In this document: one piece after another, positions 47,102 through 56,912 of the stretch | Layout: each line of letters begins with the position of its first letter | Position numbering within the stretch: position 1 is the stretch's first letter | DNA from: an uncultured Bacteroidales bacterium | Lineage (GTDB): Bacteria; Bacteroidota; Bacteroidia; Bacteroidales; Bacteroidaceae | Direction of reading: 5' to 3' | Assembly (NCBI GenBank): GCA_902782245.1 | Contig: CACZMI010000004.1 | Coordinates: 1 to 60,262 of the forward strand | DNA: 60,262 nt | The notes under the pieces: model-generated | The model's database searches: none | The model's input: the letters and a program-made list of their open reading frames with translations, nothing else | Told to the model about the DNA's origin: nothing | Translations under genes and position numbers: made by a program

Positions 47102-48561
47102 CAGTCTACAACGATAGGCTTATATTTGGGAACCAGAAGTTTCATCACGGTCCAGCCGATAAGATAGGCAACGGCGCAGATACAGAACACTATCATGTAA
47201 CCGGCCTCCTTACCCTCAAAGCCCAGGAATGTGAATGCCGATCCCAGAGCGGCGCTCTTTGTAAAGAGCATACCGGCACCCTTGTTTATCATGAATGATG
47301 CCAGACCGCCCATTGTAGTACCCACGCCTGTGATTGTTCCGATGGTTGACTTGGGGAACATATCACCGATGGTTGAGTAGAGGTTGGCCGACCATGCCTG
47401 ATGTCCTGCACCGGCCAGACCTATTATGATAGCGGGGAACCATGCGCTGTACTTACCCAGAGGCTGGGCAAAGAGAGCCAGCAGCGGGAAGAAAGCGAAT
47501 ATCAGCATGGCTTTCATACGACCGGAGTAAGGCTCCATGCCTTTCTTCTCAACAAACAACTTGGGCAGGTAGCCGCCGCCTATACTTACTACGGTTACAA
47601 TCAGGTAAAGCACAAAGATAAGCAGAATAGCCTCCTTGGAGTCCGAGCGGTATCCGTACTGGTCGCTGAAATAAGCGGGAGCCCAGAACAGGAAGAACCA
47701 CCACACACCGTCGGTAAAGAACTTACCGCAGATGAAAGCCCATGTCTGACGGAAAGAGAAACATTTGAAGAACGGGATTGACTTCTGCTCCTTCTGGGGC
47801 TCGGCAGCCTTGGCGGCGGCCAGCTCGGCAGCATCATCCTGATGTATATACTCAAGCTCTGCCTGGTTTACATACTTGGACTTCTCGGGCTTCTGATAGA
47901 GGAAGAACCAGAAGAACATCCATACAAAACCCAGAGCACCGATGATGATGAACGCCATCTCCCAGCCCCACTTTGCAGCCAGAGGCGGAATGCAGGCAGG
48001 TGCCGCAAGAGCGCCCACCGATGCTCCGGCATTGAATATTGATGTGGCAAAAGCGCGGTCCTTCTTGGGGAAATACTCGGCGGTAACCTTGATGGCTGCA
48101 GGGAAGTTTCCGGACTCACCAAGCGCCAGCACCGCACGGCAGAATATGAACATATAGACCGATACGGTCGATATGATCAGCATCACATCGGCCGAATTAC
48201 GTGCAGCCTCCATTGTAGGCACACCGGCCCACTTGAGCGATGCCCATCCGCAGGCAGCGTGCATACAGGCACCTACCGACCAGATGAATATAGCCCACAG
48301 ATATCCCTTGCGGGTACCCAGCCAGTCAATGAACTTACCTGAGAACAGGCAGGCTACGGCGTAAAAAATGGAAAAGAAACCGGTAATTGAACCGTACTGA
48401 CTGTCAGTCCAGTGGAAATCGGCCGATATAAAATCTTTCCAAGTTAATGACAGCACCTGACGGTCCAGGTAATTGACGGTTGTGGCCACAAACAGAAGTG
48501 CACACAACACCCAACGGAAATTTGTCATCCGCTGAGCCTTTGAATCTGAAATTGTTGACAT
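47101..48561 (-). CDS. MFS transporter, ExuT/ACS (hexuronate) type
   Basis: A 486-residue major facilitator protein with twelve hydrophobic segments. NYLDRQVLSLTWKDFISADF at the first helix, RAVLALGESGNFPAAIKVTAEYFPKKDRAFATS after helix 4 and GHQAWSANLYSTIGDMFPK late in the protein are typical of the anion:cation symporter family, whose members include ExuT (hexuronates) and related sugar acid transporters. A charged, Ala/Glu-rich central loop lies near residues 230-250. It is first in the run MFS-AKR-symporter-GH94, 16 bases after murF-alr. Confidence 0.88.
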   Translation of the reverse strand: MSTISDSKAQRMTNFRWVLCALLFVATTVNYLDRQVLSLTWKDFISADFHWTDSQYGSITGFFSIFYAVACLFSGKFIDWLGTRKGYLWAIFIWSVGACMHAACGWASLKWAGVPTMEAARNSADVMLIISTVSVYMFIFCRAVLALGESGNFPAAIKVTAEYFPKKDRAFATSIFNAGASVGALAAPACIPPLAAKWGWEMAFIIIGALGFVWMFFWFFLYQKPEKSKYVNQAELEYIHQDDAAELAAAKAAEPQKEQKSIPFFKCFSFRQTWAFICGKFFTDGVWWFFLFWAPAYFSDQYGYRSDSKEAILLIFVLYLIVTVVSIGGGYLPKLFVEKKGMEPYSGRMKAMLIFAFFPLLALFAQPLGKYSAWFPAIIIGLAGAGHQAWSANLYSTIGDMFPKSTIGTITGVGTTMGGLASFMINKGAGMLFTKSAALGSAFTFLGFEGKEAGYMIVFCICAVAYLIGWTVMKLLVPKYKPIVVD

Positions 48562-48577
48562 ATTGAATTTAGGTTAG

Positions 48578-51046
48578 TTATTCTGTATAATATACCCGCT
48601 TTACACGGATTGAAACGGTCGAAATTATCTCATAAGGTATGGTGCCCAGAATATCCGACAGCACGTGAACAGGCAGGTTGGGACCGAATATCTCAACGCT
48701 GTCACCCTCCTGACAATCAATGTCAGTGACATCGATCATGCACACATCCATGCATATGTTACCCACATAATAAGCCTTCTTTCCGTTTACCAGGCAGTAG
48801 GCGTTGCCGTTGCCCAGATGGCGGTCCAGTCCGTCAGCATAACCTATAGGAATGGCGGCTATGCGGGAGTGCTTGGTTATCTTGCCCTTGCGGCTGTAAC
48901 CCACAGTCTCCCCCTTCTCCAACTCACGTATCTGAAGTATGGTGGTCTTAAGCGTGCAGACAGTCTCAAGCGGCTGGTTGTCAATAGGATTGATTCCATA
49001 GAGTCCCAATCCTAAACGAACCATGTCATAGTGTACGTCAGGGAAGCGCTCAATAGCGGCAGAGTTACAGATATGACGCAGGATATGGTGCTTGAACGCA
49101 GCCTGAAGTTCATCGGCTGCCTTATTGAAACGCTCTATCTGGAGTTTGGTGAAATCATCAAAATCCGGACTGTCACTGCCTACAAAATGTGAGAACACCG
49201 AACACGGAATTACCGCAGTCTGTTTCTGCAGGCGGTGAACCAGCTCCGGTATGTCATCGGGAGCAAATCCCAGGCGGTGCATACCCGTATCTATCTTTAT
49301 ATGTATGGGGAAGTTGGTAACACCGCTGTGCTCGGCGGCTCGTATAACCATATCCAGCAGATGGAAACTGTAAACCTCGGGCTCCAGTTTATAATCAAAC
49401 AGAGTATTGAATGATGTGCGTTCCGGGTTCATGACCATAATACTGGTAGTTATGCCTGCCTTGCGCAGTTCGGCACCCTCATCGGCCACTGCCACAGCCA
49501 GATAATCCACCTGACGGTCCTGAAGTGTCTTGGCCACCTCGATGGCGCCCGATCCGTAGGCCGAAGCCTTTACCATGCACACTATTCCCGTCTCTATCCT
49601 GAGCATGCCGCGATAGCGGTCCAGATTGTCGGCAAGCGCCTGCAGGTTCACCTCAAGTATAGTCTCGTGAACCTTGAGTTCCAGACGTTCCGCTATACGG
49701 TCAAACTCATAGACACGGGCTCCTTTGATAAGTATCAGTTCATTATGGAAATTCTTCATCAGATCTGATTTGAGAAAATCTTCCGTGGTCTTGAAGAAAT
49801 ATTTCTCAGGAACATCAAATCTTTTCTTTTCCGATGATATGTCATCGCCTATACCTATCAGCTTGGTAATGCCACGGCTCTCCACCAACTGCGACACCCT
49901 GCGGTACAACTCATGGACCGACCAGCCCGACTGCAGGATATCAGACAGTATGAGTGTTCGGCTGCGCTGCTTGTCATCCTGACGGCGGGCCATGAAATCC
50001 AGAGCGATACCCAGTGATGAAATATCTGAATTGTAACTGTCATTGATGATTATGCACCCCTGCTTACCGTCTTTCACCTCAAGACGCATAGCCAGCGGTT
50101 CCAGTCTGGCCATCCGCTCCGTGATCTTCTCCGGCGGAACCATAAGGTATATGCAGACTGCCAGACAGTGGAGTGCATCCTCTATGGAGGCATCATCGAT
50201 GAACGGGATGGTAAACTTGTTCTCCAGTCCGATGTAACGGTAGGTTATCTCCGTGGAGTCCTGTCCTTTCACTACCGATGAAATGAACAGGGGCTTGTCC
50301 TGGTTCTTACGCGACCATGCTATCTCGCGGGCCGTGATGATTGACTTGTCCACACAGCTCTGTATCAGGTCATTGTCTCCGTTGTAAATCACCACGTCAC
50401 AGTCCTGGAAAAGCCTGAGTTTCTCCACGCACTTGTCCTGGAGAGACTGGAAATTCTCCTGATGTGCCAGACCGATGTTGGAGATGACGCCTATGGTGGG
50501 TTTTATGATCTTCCAGAGTTGGCGCATCTCATCCTTCCTGGATATTCCAGCCTCAAAAATACCTATCTCGGACTGCCTGTTAAGAAGCCACACCGAGAGC
50601 GGAACGCCAATCTGGGAGTTGTAACTCTTGGGAGAACGTGTCACGGCATAATCAGGCTCGAGCAACTGGTACAGCCACTCCTTGATAATGGTCTTGCCGT
50701 TACTTCCGGTCACGCCTATTACAGGAATGTCAAAATGCTGCCTGTGTGCAGCAGCCAGGGTCTGCAAGGCAGCCAGAGTGTCTCTTACAAGCAGGAAATT
50801 GGTCTCCTGGTAATCGGCCATATTATCAGGCAGGTAACTTACCACAAAATTCCTTACACCCCTTTTATACAACTCACGTATATAATTGTGACCGTCATTG
50901 CGTTTGGTTTTCAATGCAAAGAAAAGCGTCTCGGCGGGGAAGCACAGGGAACGGCTGTCAGTAAGCAGCCATGATATCCCGGCAGGGCAGAAACCATGCC
51001 TCTCAGCGCCCGTCATACTGACAATCTCATCTATGGAATATGTCAT
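48578..51046 (-). CDS. murF-alr: Bifunctional MurF ligase / alanine racemase
   Basis: An 822-residue fusion typical of Bacteroidota. The N-terminal half (about 1-450) is MurF, adding D-Ala-D-Ala to the UDP-MurNAc tripeptide, with the ATP loop GVTGSNGKTIIKEWLYQL (about 119-136) and INDSYNSD. The C-terminal half (about 455-822) is alanine racemase, with the PLP lysine in CMVKASAYGSGAIEVAK (about K493) and IPIGYADGLDRHL. The fusion links D-Ala supply to its use in the wall precursor. A TATCTTTG box stands 25 bases before the ATG. Confidence 0.96.
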   Translation of the reverse strand: MTYSIDEIVSMTGAERHGFCPAGISWLLTDSRSLCFPAETLFFALKTKRNDGHNYIRELYKRGVRNFVVSYLPDNMADYQETNFLLVRDTLAALQTLAAAHRQHFDIPVIGVTGSNGKTIIKEWLYQLLEPDYAVTRSPKSYNSQIGVPLSVWLLNRQSEIGIFEAGISRKDEMRQLWKIIKPTIGVISNIGLAHQENFQSLQDKCVEKLRLFQDCDVVIYNGDNDLIQSCVDKSIITAREIAWSRKNQDKPLFISSVVKGQDSTEITYRYIGLENKFTIPFIDDASIEDALHCLAVCIYLMVPPEKITERMARLEPLAMRLEVKDGKQGCIIINDSYNSDISSLGIALDFMARRQDDKQRSRTLILSDILQSGWSVHELYRRVSQLVESRGITKLIGIGDDISSEKKRFDVPEKYFFKTTEDFLKSDLMKNFHNELILIKGARVYEFDRIAERLELKVHETILEVNLQALADNLDRYRGMLRIETGIVCMVKASAYGSGAIEVAKTLQDRQVDYLAVAVADEGAELRKAGITTSIMVMNPERTSFNTLFDYKLEPEVYSFHLLDMVIRAAEHSGVTNFPIHIKIDTGMHRLGFAPDDIPELVHRLQKQTAVIPCSVFSHFVGSDSPDFDDFTKLQIERFNKAADELQAAFKHHILRHICNSAAIERFPDVHYDMVRLGLGLYGINPIDNQPLETVCTLKTTILQIRELEKGETVGYSRKGKITKHSRIAAIPIGYADGLDRHLGNGNAYCLVNGKKAYYVGNICMDVCMIDVTDIDCQEGDSVEIFGPNLPVHVLSDILGTIPYEIISTVSIRVKRVYYTE

Positions 51047-51071
51047 TTCGTATAGTAATTTTCCGGTTTGT

Positions 51072-51079
51072 CAAAGATA
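51072..51079 (-). promoter_or_regulatory. Minus-7 promoter box of murF-alr
   Basis: TATCTTTG on the minus strand, an exact TAnnTTTG match, giving a leader of about 22 bases to the ATG at 51046. Confidence 0.65.
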
Positions 51080-51152
51080 ATCATTATTTGCGTCACCTAA
51101 TTAAAAAAGCAATATGTATAATGAAAAAGAATCTACATTCACACTAATTTGG

Positions 51153-51160
51153 TACATTTG
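51153..51160 (+). promoter_or_regulatory. Minus-7 promoter box of dxs
   Basis: TACATTTG is an exact TAnnTTTG match, 26 bases before the ATG at 51187. A purine-rich AAAGGAGAGAGG sits just before the start, one of the few Shine-Dalgarno-like sites in the native part of the window. Confidence 0.6.
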
Positions 51161-51186
51161 CCGTTTGAACAACAAAAGGAGAGAGG

Positions 51187-53109
51187 ATGCAGAAAGCCGA
51201 AGAGGAACAACCGACAGATAACCTGCTAAAAAGAATTGACTCCCCGGACGACCTCAAGAAACTCAGTCCGGAGCAGTTGCCGCAGGTTTGCAATGAGCTC
51301 AGACAGATGATCATAGACGAGCTCTCGCAGAATCCCGGGCATTTCGGCTCCAGTCTGGGCACCGTAGAGCTTACTGTCGCCCTTCATTATGTCTTCAACA
51401 CCCCCGATGACCGTATAGTATGGGATGTAGGACATCAGGCCTACGGGCACAAGATCCTGACAGGCCGGCGTGACCGGTTCTGCACCAACCGCAAACTGGG
51501 CGGACTTCGTCCCTTCCCGTCTCCCGATGAAAGCCCTTACGACACCTTTACCGCCGGACACGCATCCAACTCCATTTCAGCCGCATTGGGTATGGCCGTG
51601 GCCGATAAGCGCAACGGCAATGCCACACGCCGTGTCGTAGCCGTCATAGGCGACGGAGCCATGAGCGGAGGCCTTGCTTTTGAGGGCATAAACAACGCAT
51701 CCATAACCGACAACGACCTGCTCATAATCCTTAACGACAACGATATGAGCATATCGCAGAGCGTAGGAGGCATGCGCAGCTACCTTACGCAGCTCCATAC
51801 CTCACGTTCCTACAACAAGTTCCGCTACTACGTGTCAAGGGTGCTTGACAAGCTGGGACTCATGACCGATCAGCGCCGCCGCAACATAATACGCCGCAAC
51901 AACCACCTCAAGATAAAGCTCACCCATCAGAACAACATGTTCGAGGGTATGGATATCCGATATTTCGGACCCATTGACGGGCACAACGTCCAGAACCTGG
52001 TACGTGTCCTGAGCAACATCAAGAACATGCACGGCCCCAAACTGCTGCATATCAAGACAGTCAAGGGCAAGGGCTACGAGCCGGCCGAGAAGGACTCCGC
52101 CATATGGCATGCCCCCGGACTCTTTGACAAGGTTACCGGCGAACGCATAGTACGCAACGGCAACGGTCAGCCGCCCCTGTTCCAGGACGTGTTCGGTGAG
52201 ACTCTTCTGGAACTCATGCGGGAGAATCCCAAAATCATAGGAATTACACCCGCCATGCCCATAGGCTGCAGCATGGACATTCCCATGAAAGTATACCCCG
52301 ACCGCTGCTTTGACGTAGGTATAGCCGAAGGTCATGCCGTGACATTCTCCGGCGGTCTGGCCAAGGAGGGCATGATGCCGTTCTGCAACATCTACTCGTC
52401 ATTCATGCAGCGTGCATACGATAATGTCATCCACGATGTTGCCATACAGAAACTCAACGTGGCAATCTGTCTGGACCGTGCCGGTCTGGTAGGTGAAGAC
52501 GGCCCCACTCATCACGGAGCTTTTGATCTGGCATTCCTGCGCCCCATCCCCAACCTGACCATAGCATCACCGTATGACGAGATTGAGTTGCGCAACCTCA
52601 TGTACACCGCCCAACTCCCCGACCAGGGACCTTTCATCATCCGCTATCCCCGAGGCCACGGCATACTGTCCGATTGGCGCAAACCGTTCAATCCCGTTGT
52701 CATCGGCACCGGACGCAAGATAAAGGATGGCGATGACATAGCCGTACTCTCCATCGGACCTATAGGCAACCTTGCCGAACAGGCCATTGAGACTTGGGAG
52801 AAAGAGAGCGGAAAGACCGCCGCACTCTACGACATGCGTTTTCTCAAGCCGATTGACACATCCATTCTAAAGGAGGTAGGAAACAGATACAGCCGTATCA
52901 TAACCATTGAGAACGGCACAGTGACCGGAGGACTTGGCTCCGCCGTTGTGGAATATATGGCCGATAACGGCCTCCATCCCGTAATAAGGCGTATGGGACT
53001 GCCCGACCGTTTTGTGGAGCACGGATCCACGCCTCAACTTCTGCATCTCTGTCATATTGACTGCGATGCCATCATCAGCACACTCAGAGAGCTGACTTCA
53101 GAACCCTAA
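51187..53109 (+). CDS. dxs: 1-deoxy-D-xylulose-5-phosphate synthase
   Basis: Condenses pyruvate and glyceraldehyde 3-phosphate, the first step of the MEP isoprenoid pathway. The 640 residues match [23 protein letters not shown] (about 52-71), the ThDP motif [17 protein letters not shown] (about 153-170), [17 protein letters not shown] (about 377-393) and [18 protein letters not shown] (about 430-447). The gene begins a run with trkA (11 bases later) and trkH. Confidence 0.96.
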   Translation: MQKAEEEQPTDNLLKRIDSPDDLKKLSPEQLPQVCNELRQMIIDELSQNPGHFGSSLGTVELTVALHYVFNTPDDRIVWDVGHQAYGHKILTGRRDRFCTNRKLGGLRPFPSPDESPYDTFTAGHASNSISAALGMAVADKRNGNATRRVVAVIGDGAMSGGLAFEGINNASITDNDLLIILNDNDMSISQSVGGMRSYLTQLHTSRSYNKFRYYVSRVLDKLGLMTDQRRRNIIRRNNHLKIKLTHQNNMFEGMDIRYFGPIDGHNVQNLVRVLSNIKNMHGPKLLHIKTVKGKGYEPAEKDSAIWHAPGLFDKVTGERIVRNGNGQPPLFQDVFGETLLELMRENPKIIGITPAMPIGCSMDIPMKVYPDRCFDVGIAEGHAVTFSGGLAKEGMMPFCNIYSSFMQRAYDNVIHDVAIQKLNVAICLDRAGLVGEDGPTHHGAFDLAFLRPIPNLTIASPYDEIELRNLMYTAQLPDQGPFIIRYPRGHGILSDWRKPFNPVVIGTGRKIKDGDDIAVLSIGPIGNLAEQAIETWEKESGKTAALYDMRFLKPIDTSILKEVGNRYSRIITIENGTVTGGLGSAVVEYMADNGLHPVIRRMGLPDRFVEHGSTPQLLHLCHIDCDAIISTLRELTSEP

Positions 53110-53120
53110 AAACCAGAACA

Positions 53121-54458
53121 ATGAAAATAGTAATTGCGGGAGCCGGAAACGTAGGTATCCATCTGGCCAAACTGCTGGCCGGAGAGAATCAGGATATAGT
53201 TCTCATAGACGAGAGTCCCGAGAAACTGGCCCGACTGGATTCAAGTTTTGACCTGCTTACCATTCAGGAATCACCTGTATCGCTTCACGGACTCAAGGAG
53301 GCCGGTGCAGGAAGCGCAGACCTCTTTGTAGCCGTCACTACCGATGAGAGCCGAAACATCATCGCCGCGCAGCTGGCCCATTATCTGGGAGCCAAGAAAA
53401 CCGTAGCCCGTATTAACAACTACGAATACCTCCAGCCCAAGAACATGGAGTATTTCAACAGCATCGGTCTGGATTCACTCATCTACCCCGAACTTCTGGC
53501 TGCAAGGGATATTGTAGACGGAATGAAACTCAGTTGGATACGTCAGTGGTGGGAATTTGCCGGAGGCGCCCTGGTCATGATGGGTATCAAACTGCGTGAA
53601 AACGCCCAGATACTCAACAAACCGCTCTCTGAACTCGGCAAGGAACTTCCCTATCACATAGTCGCCATACTACGTGAAGGAGTTACCATCATACCGAGCG
53701 GTAGCGATACCATGCAGGCCGGTGACCTGGTATACTTCATGACAATGAAAAAACACATCCCGCACATCCGCCGCATTGCCGGCAAGGAGGAACTGCCCGA
53801 CGTGCGTGATGTAATCATAATGGGCGGCAGCCGCATAGCCGTACGCACGGCACAACTTATGCCCGACTATATGAATCTCAAGATCATTGAGAGTGACCTG
53901 GAACGCTGCAACCGTCTCACCGAATTGGTTGATGACAAGGTTATGATAATAAACGGTGACGGCCGCGATCCCAGTCTGCTTATGAGCGAAGGCATTCAGC
54001 ATACCGAGGCATTCGTCGCTCTGACCGATAATTCCGAGACCAACATCCTGGCCTGCCTGGCAGCCAAGCGTTTCGGAGTGACCAAGACAATAGCCGAGGT
54101 TGAGAACATAGACTACATCAACATGGCTGAGAAACTTGATATAGGCACGGTAATCAACAAGAAGAAGATTGCCGCCAGCCACATATACCAGATGATGCTC
54201 GATGCCGATGTAACCAACGTCAAGTGTCTCACCTTTGCCAACGCCGATGTAGCCGAGTTCAACGTCATAGAGGGAGCCAAAATAACCCGCAATCAGGTCA
54301 AGGACATATCCCTGCCGCGCGGAGTGACCATAGGCGGACTTATCCGTAACAGGGAGGCTCTGATAGTAACCGGCAACACTCAGATACTGCCAGGAGACCA
54401 TGTGGTTGTATTCTGTCTGGAAGGAATGATTAAAACCATAGAGAAGTACTTCAATTGA
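53121..54458 (+). CDS. trkA: Trk potassium uptake regulatory protein TrkA
   Basis: The cytoplasmic NAD(H)-binding subunit that gates the TrkH potassium channel. The 445 residues contain two Rossmann (RCK_N) halves, starting KIVIAGAGNVGIHLAKLLAGE and, near residue 232, VIIMGGSRIAVRTAQLM. Each is followed by a TrkA_C domain. The D-x-x-x-NI pattern (DESRNIIAAQLA, DNSETNILACLAA) is present in both. It ends in a 4-base overlap with the trkH start, so the two subunits are coupled. Confidence 0.95.
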   Translation: MKIVIAGAGNVGIHLAKLLAGENQDIVLIDESPEKLARLDSSFDLLTIQESPVSLHGLKEAGAGSADLFVAVTTDESRNIIAAQLAHYLGAKKTVARINNYEYLQPKNMEYFNSIGLDSLIYPELLAARDIVDGMKLSWIRQWWEFAGGALVMMGIKLRENAQILNKPLSELGKELPYHIVAILREGVTIIPSGSDTMQAGDLVYFMTMKKHIPHIRRIAGKEELPDVRDVIIMGGSRIAVRTAQLMPDYMNLKIIESDLERCNRLTELVDDKVMIINGDGRDPSLLMSEGIQHTEAFVALTDNSETNILACLAAKRFGVTKTIAEVENIDYINMAEKLDIGTVINKKKIAASHIYQMMLDADVTNVKCLTFANADVAEFNVIEGAKITRNQVKDISLPRGVTIGGLIRNREALIVTGNTQILPGDHVVVFCLEGMIKTIEKYFN

Positions 54459-55918
54459 TAAACATTAAGATCATACACAGAATACTGGGAGTCCTGCTTC
54501 TGATAGAATCAGGAATACTGCTGCTTTGCGCACTTATCCCTGTGTTCTACGGAGAGGATGACCTGTTCGGATTTATCATGGGCTCTCTCACATCGGCCTG
54601 CGTAGGTATGACCGCCCTATACATAGGCAAGAGCACCAAACATAAGGAAGGCGCAATGACCCGCCGCGACGGATATATAGTTGTGGCTCTCAGTTGGGTC
54701 CTGTTCTCAATTTTCGGATCCCTGCCCTATTACATCAGCGGCTATATACCGTCATTCACCGACGCCTATTTTGAGACAATGTCCGGCTTCACAACCACAG
54801 GAGCCACCATAATACAGGATGTGGAGCTAATACCCCACGGCCTGCTGTTCTGGCGCAGCCTGACACAATGGATAGGCGGTTTGGGTATCGTGTTCTTTAC
54901 GGTAGCGGTACTGCCCATATTCGGTGTAGGTGAGGTACAGTTGTTCGCAGCCGAGGCCATCGGACCTACTCGCAACAAACTCCACCCGCGCATAAGTGTA
55001 AGCGGCCGATGGATTATTACCGTATATATCGTGATAACCATTCTGTGTGCCGTTGCACTGAGGTTCTGCGGCATGGGAGTCTTTGACAGCGTAAACCATG
55101 CACTGACCACGGCAGCCACCGGCGGATTCTCCACCAAGAATGCCAGCATAGCCTACTTCAACTCTCACTCGGTTGAGTATGTAATAACATTCTTCATGTT
55201 CCTGTCAGGCATCAACTACGGTCTGCTGTTCTTTGTGATATTCCGCGGCAAGGTACATAAGCTGATTGAGGATACCCAGTTCAAATGGTACCTTATGTTC
55301 CTGCTCATATTTACCTTTATAGTAGGCGTAAGCCTTTTCATATCAACCCCCTACAACGGCTCATCGGCATTGCGCAACGCCCTCTTCCATGTAACTGCCA
55401 TTATCACTACCACAGGCTTCACATCGACCGATTATACCCAATGGCCGCCGTTCATATGGATGACACTGGGCCTATGCATGTATTTCGGTGCCTGCGCAGG
55501 TTCCACCACCGGTGGTATGAAATCAATCCGCATTGCCATCCTGTTAAAGTCCATGCGCAATGAGTTCAACCGCATACTTCACCCCAACGCCATACTTCCG
55601 GTCCGGGTAAACGGCAAGGTCATCCCGCCTTCAACCAGACAGAGTGTACTTACATTCAGCATATTCTTCTTTGCGTTGGTATTTATTGGATGGTTCTTCT
55701 ACCTGGCCATAGGCATAGACATTGCCGAGGCTTACGGCATCTCACTGTCGTGTCTGAGTAATATCGGTCTTACAATAGGATATCACGGATGCAACATACC
55801 GTGGGACGATATGCCCACCATAGGCAAATGGTTCTCAACCTTTCTGATGCTGATCGGCCGACTGGAGGTTTTCAGTGTCCTGCTGGTTATCACCCCCGCT
55901 TTTTGGAAGCATCGCTAA
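54455..55918 (+). CDS. trkH: Trk potassium channel subunit TrkH
   Basis: A 487-residue membrane protein with the four pore repeats of the Trk/Ktr family. The selectivity filter segments are visible as FTTTGATI (first), TAATGGFSTK (second), TTTGFTSTD (third) and the last loop SNIGLTIGYHGC. GSTTGGMKSIR marks the intramembrane loop region. It starts with TTG at 54455, overlapping the trkA stop in TTGA; no ATG stands close by. Its last 84 bases overlap the convergent DUF4435 gene. Confidence 0.93.
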   Translation: MINIKIIHRILGVLLLIESGILLLCALIPVFYGEDDLFGFIMGSLTSACVGMTALYIGKSTKHKEGAMTRRDGYIVVALSWVLFSIFGSLPYYISGYIPSFTDAYFETMSGFTTTGATIIQDVELIPHGLLFWRSLTQWIGGLGIVFFTVAVLPIFGVGEVQLFAAEAIGPTRNKLHPRISVSGRWIITVYIVITILCAVALRFCGMGVFDSVNHALTTAATGGFSTKNASIAYFNSHSVEYVITFFMFLSGINYGLLFFVIFRGKVHKLIEDTQFKWYLMFLLIFTFIVGVSLFISTPYNGSSALRNALFHVTAIITTTGFTSTDYTQWPPFIWMTLGLCMYFGACAGSTTGGMKSIRIAILLKSMRNEFNRILHPNAILPVRVNGKVIPPSTRQSVLTFSIFFFALVFIGWFFYLAIGIDIAEAYGISLSCLSNIGLTIGYHGCNIPWDDMPTIGKWFSTFLMLIGRLEVFSVLLVITPAFWKHR

Positions 55919-56899
55919 GAACTCCCTTACATCCTCTCTCATACGCTCATACGTCTCACATCCCTTGTAGTGCGTATTCTTGCGGATAGCCTCAGTGAGG
56001 CCCATCTGACTGTGCTGATAAGCACTGATCTCGTTATGATACTGCTGGTTGTGGACAGCGAACCTGCGTATTTCCGACTCACGTTCCTGACGCAGCACCG
56101 TACATACGGGCATAAGCAGTTTGAGTATTACGTTCTCCACCAGATGATGTCCCTGAAGGAACAGATATGTGTTATCCTCCCTGACACCCATTGATGTAAG
56201 TTCCTTTCGCAAGGCGGCCACCTCGGGTATTGCCTCCGGATAATGGTTCTCCATCCAGCGGACCTTATGGCTCACCCTCTCCGATACGCTTATAATTGCA
56301 GCCTGAGGCCGGTGTACATCAACAGACTTGAGTTTTATATCCAGGTTAAGGTCCTGCATGCTGTAACTGTTATGCAGTTTCTTGCGGTAGAACCACACGT
56401 TCCATACAAACAGAGGATATACCGCCTTTGAGTAGAGTTCCATGAAACCCTCAAAATCAATCAGTCTGTGGTCATTCAATGTACACTGCACACAAATCTG
56501 ATGCAGGCTCCCCGACCAGCACTGATAGTTTTCAATGGCATAAGTGTAAGTCTGTATGACAAACGGATTACTTATTATCTCTTTTGATGTCTGTGTTACC
56601 CCCTGAAGCAGCCAGTCATAATCACTGTCCACACAAGCAATCAGGTTGCTGCCCAATCCGTTATGCTCAATACACGAACGCAAGGCCGATTTCTTGCCTT
56701 TAGTCAGACCGCCACGATTGGGCAGCATTATCTGGAAATAGTGATCCGGAGTCTCAAACTCATCCAAAAGCACACGCCAGAAAGAGACATCGTCATAACT
56801 CTCCACGAAAGCCACGATACGGCCTCTGCGCTTGCTCGGCAACAGTCTGTCAGCCGCCTCGAAATAACGGGAAGAAATATTGTCTGTAAGTCTCTTCAT
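55835..56899 (-). CDS. DUF4435 TOPRIM-like protein (AriB-like)
   Basis: A 354-residue protein of the DUF4435 family. The N-terminal part has a TOPRIM-like pattern: Glu33 in IVAFVESYDDVSFW, then the D91-x-D93 pair in ACVDSDYDWLL. A Lys-rich turn (LTKGKK) lies between them. The middle is rich in Trp, Tyr and His, and the C-terminus is polar (QQDTENLQSADQHQKG). In the PARIS anti-phage system, AriB is a DUF4435 nuclease that works with the ATPase AriA. Here an ABC-type ATPase gene stands 13 bases upstream in the same order. A defence role is inferred from this pairing; a housekeeping role in Bacteroidales is the main alternative. Confidence 0.75.
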   Translation of the reverse strand: MKRLTDNISSRYFEAADRLLPSKRRGRIVAFVESYDDVSFWRVLLDEFETPDHYFQIMLPNRGGLTKGKKSALRSCIEHNGLGSNLIACVDSDYDWLLQGVTQTSKEIISNPFVIQTYTYAIENYQCWSGSLHQICVQCTLNDHRLIDFEGFMELYSKAVYPLFVWNVWFYRKKLHNSYSMQDLNLDIKLKSVDVHRPQAAIISVSERVSHKVRWMENHYPEAIPEVAALRKELTSMGVREDNTYLFLQGHHLVENVILKLLMPVCTVLRQERESEIRRFAVHNQQYHNEISAYQHSQMGLTEAIRKNTHYKGCETYERMREDVREFLAMLPKSGGDNQQDTENLQSADQHQKG

Positions 56900-56912
56900 G
56901 CTCTATTACCCC

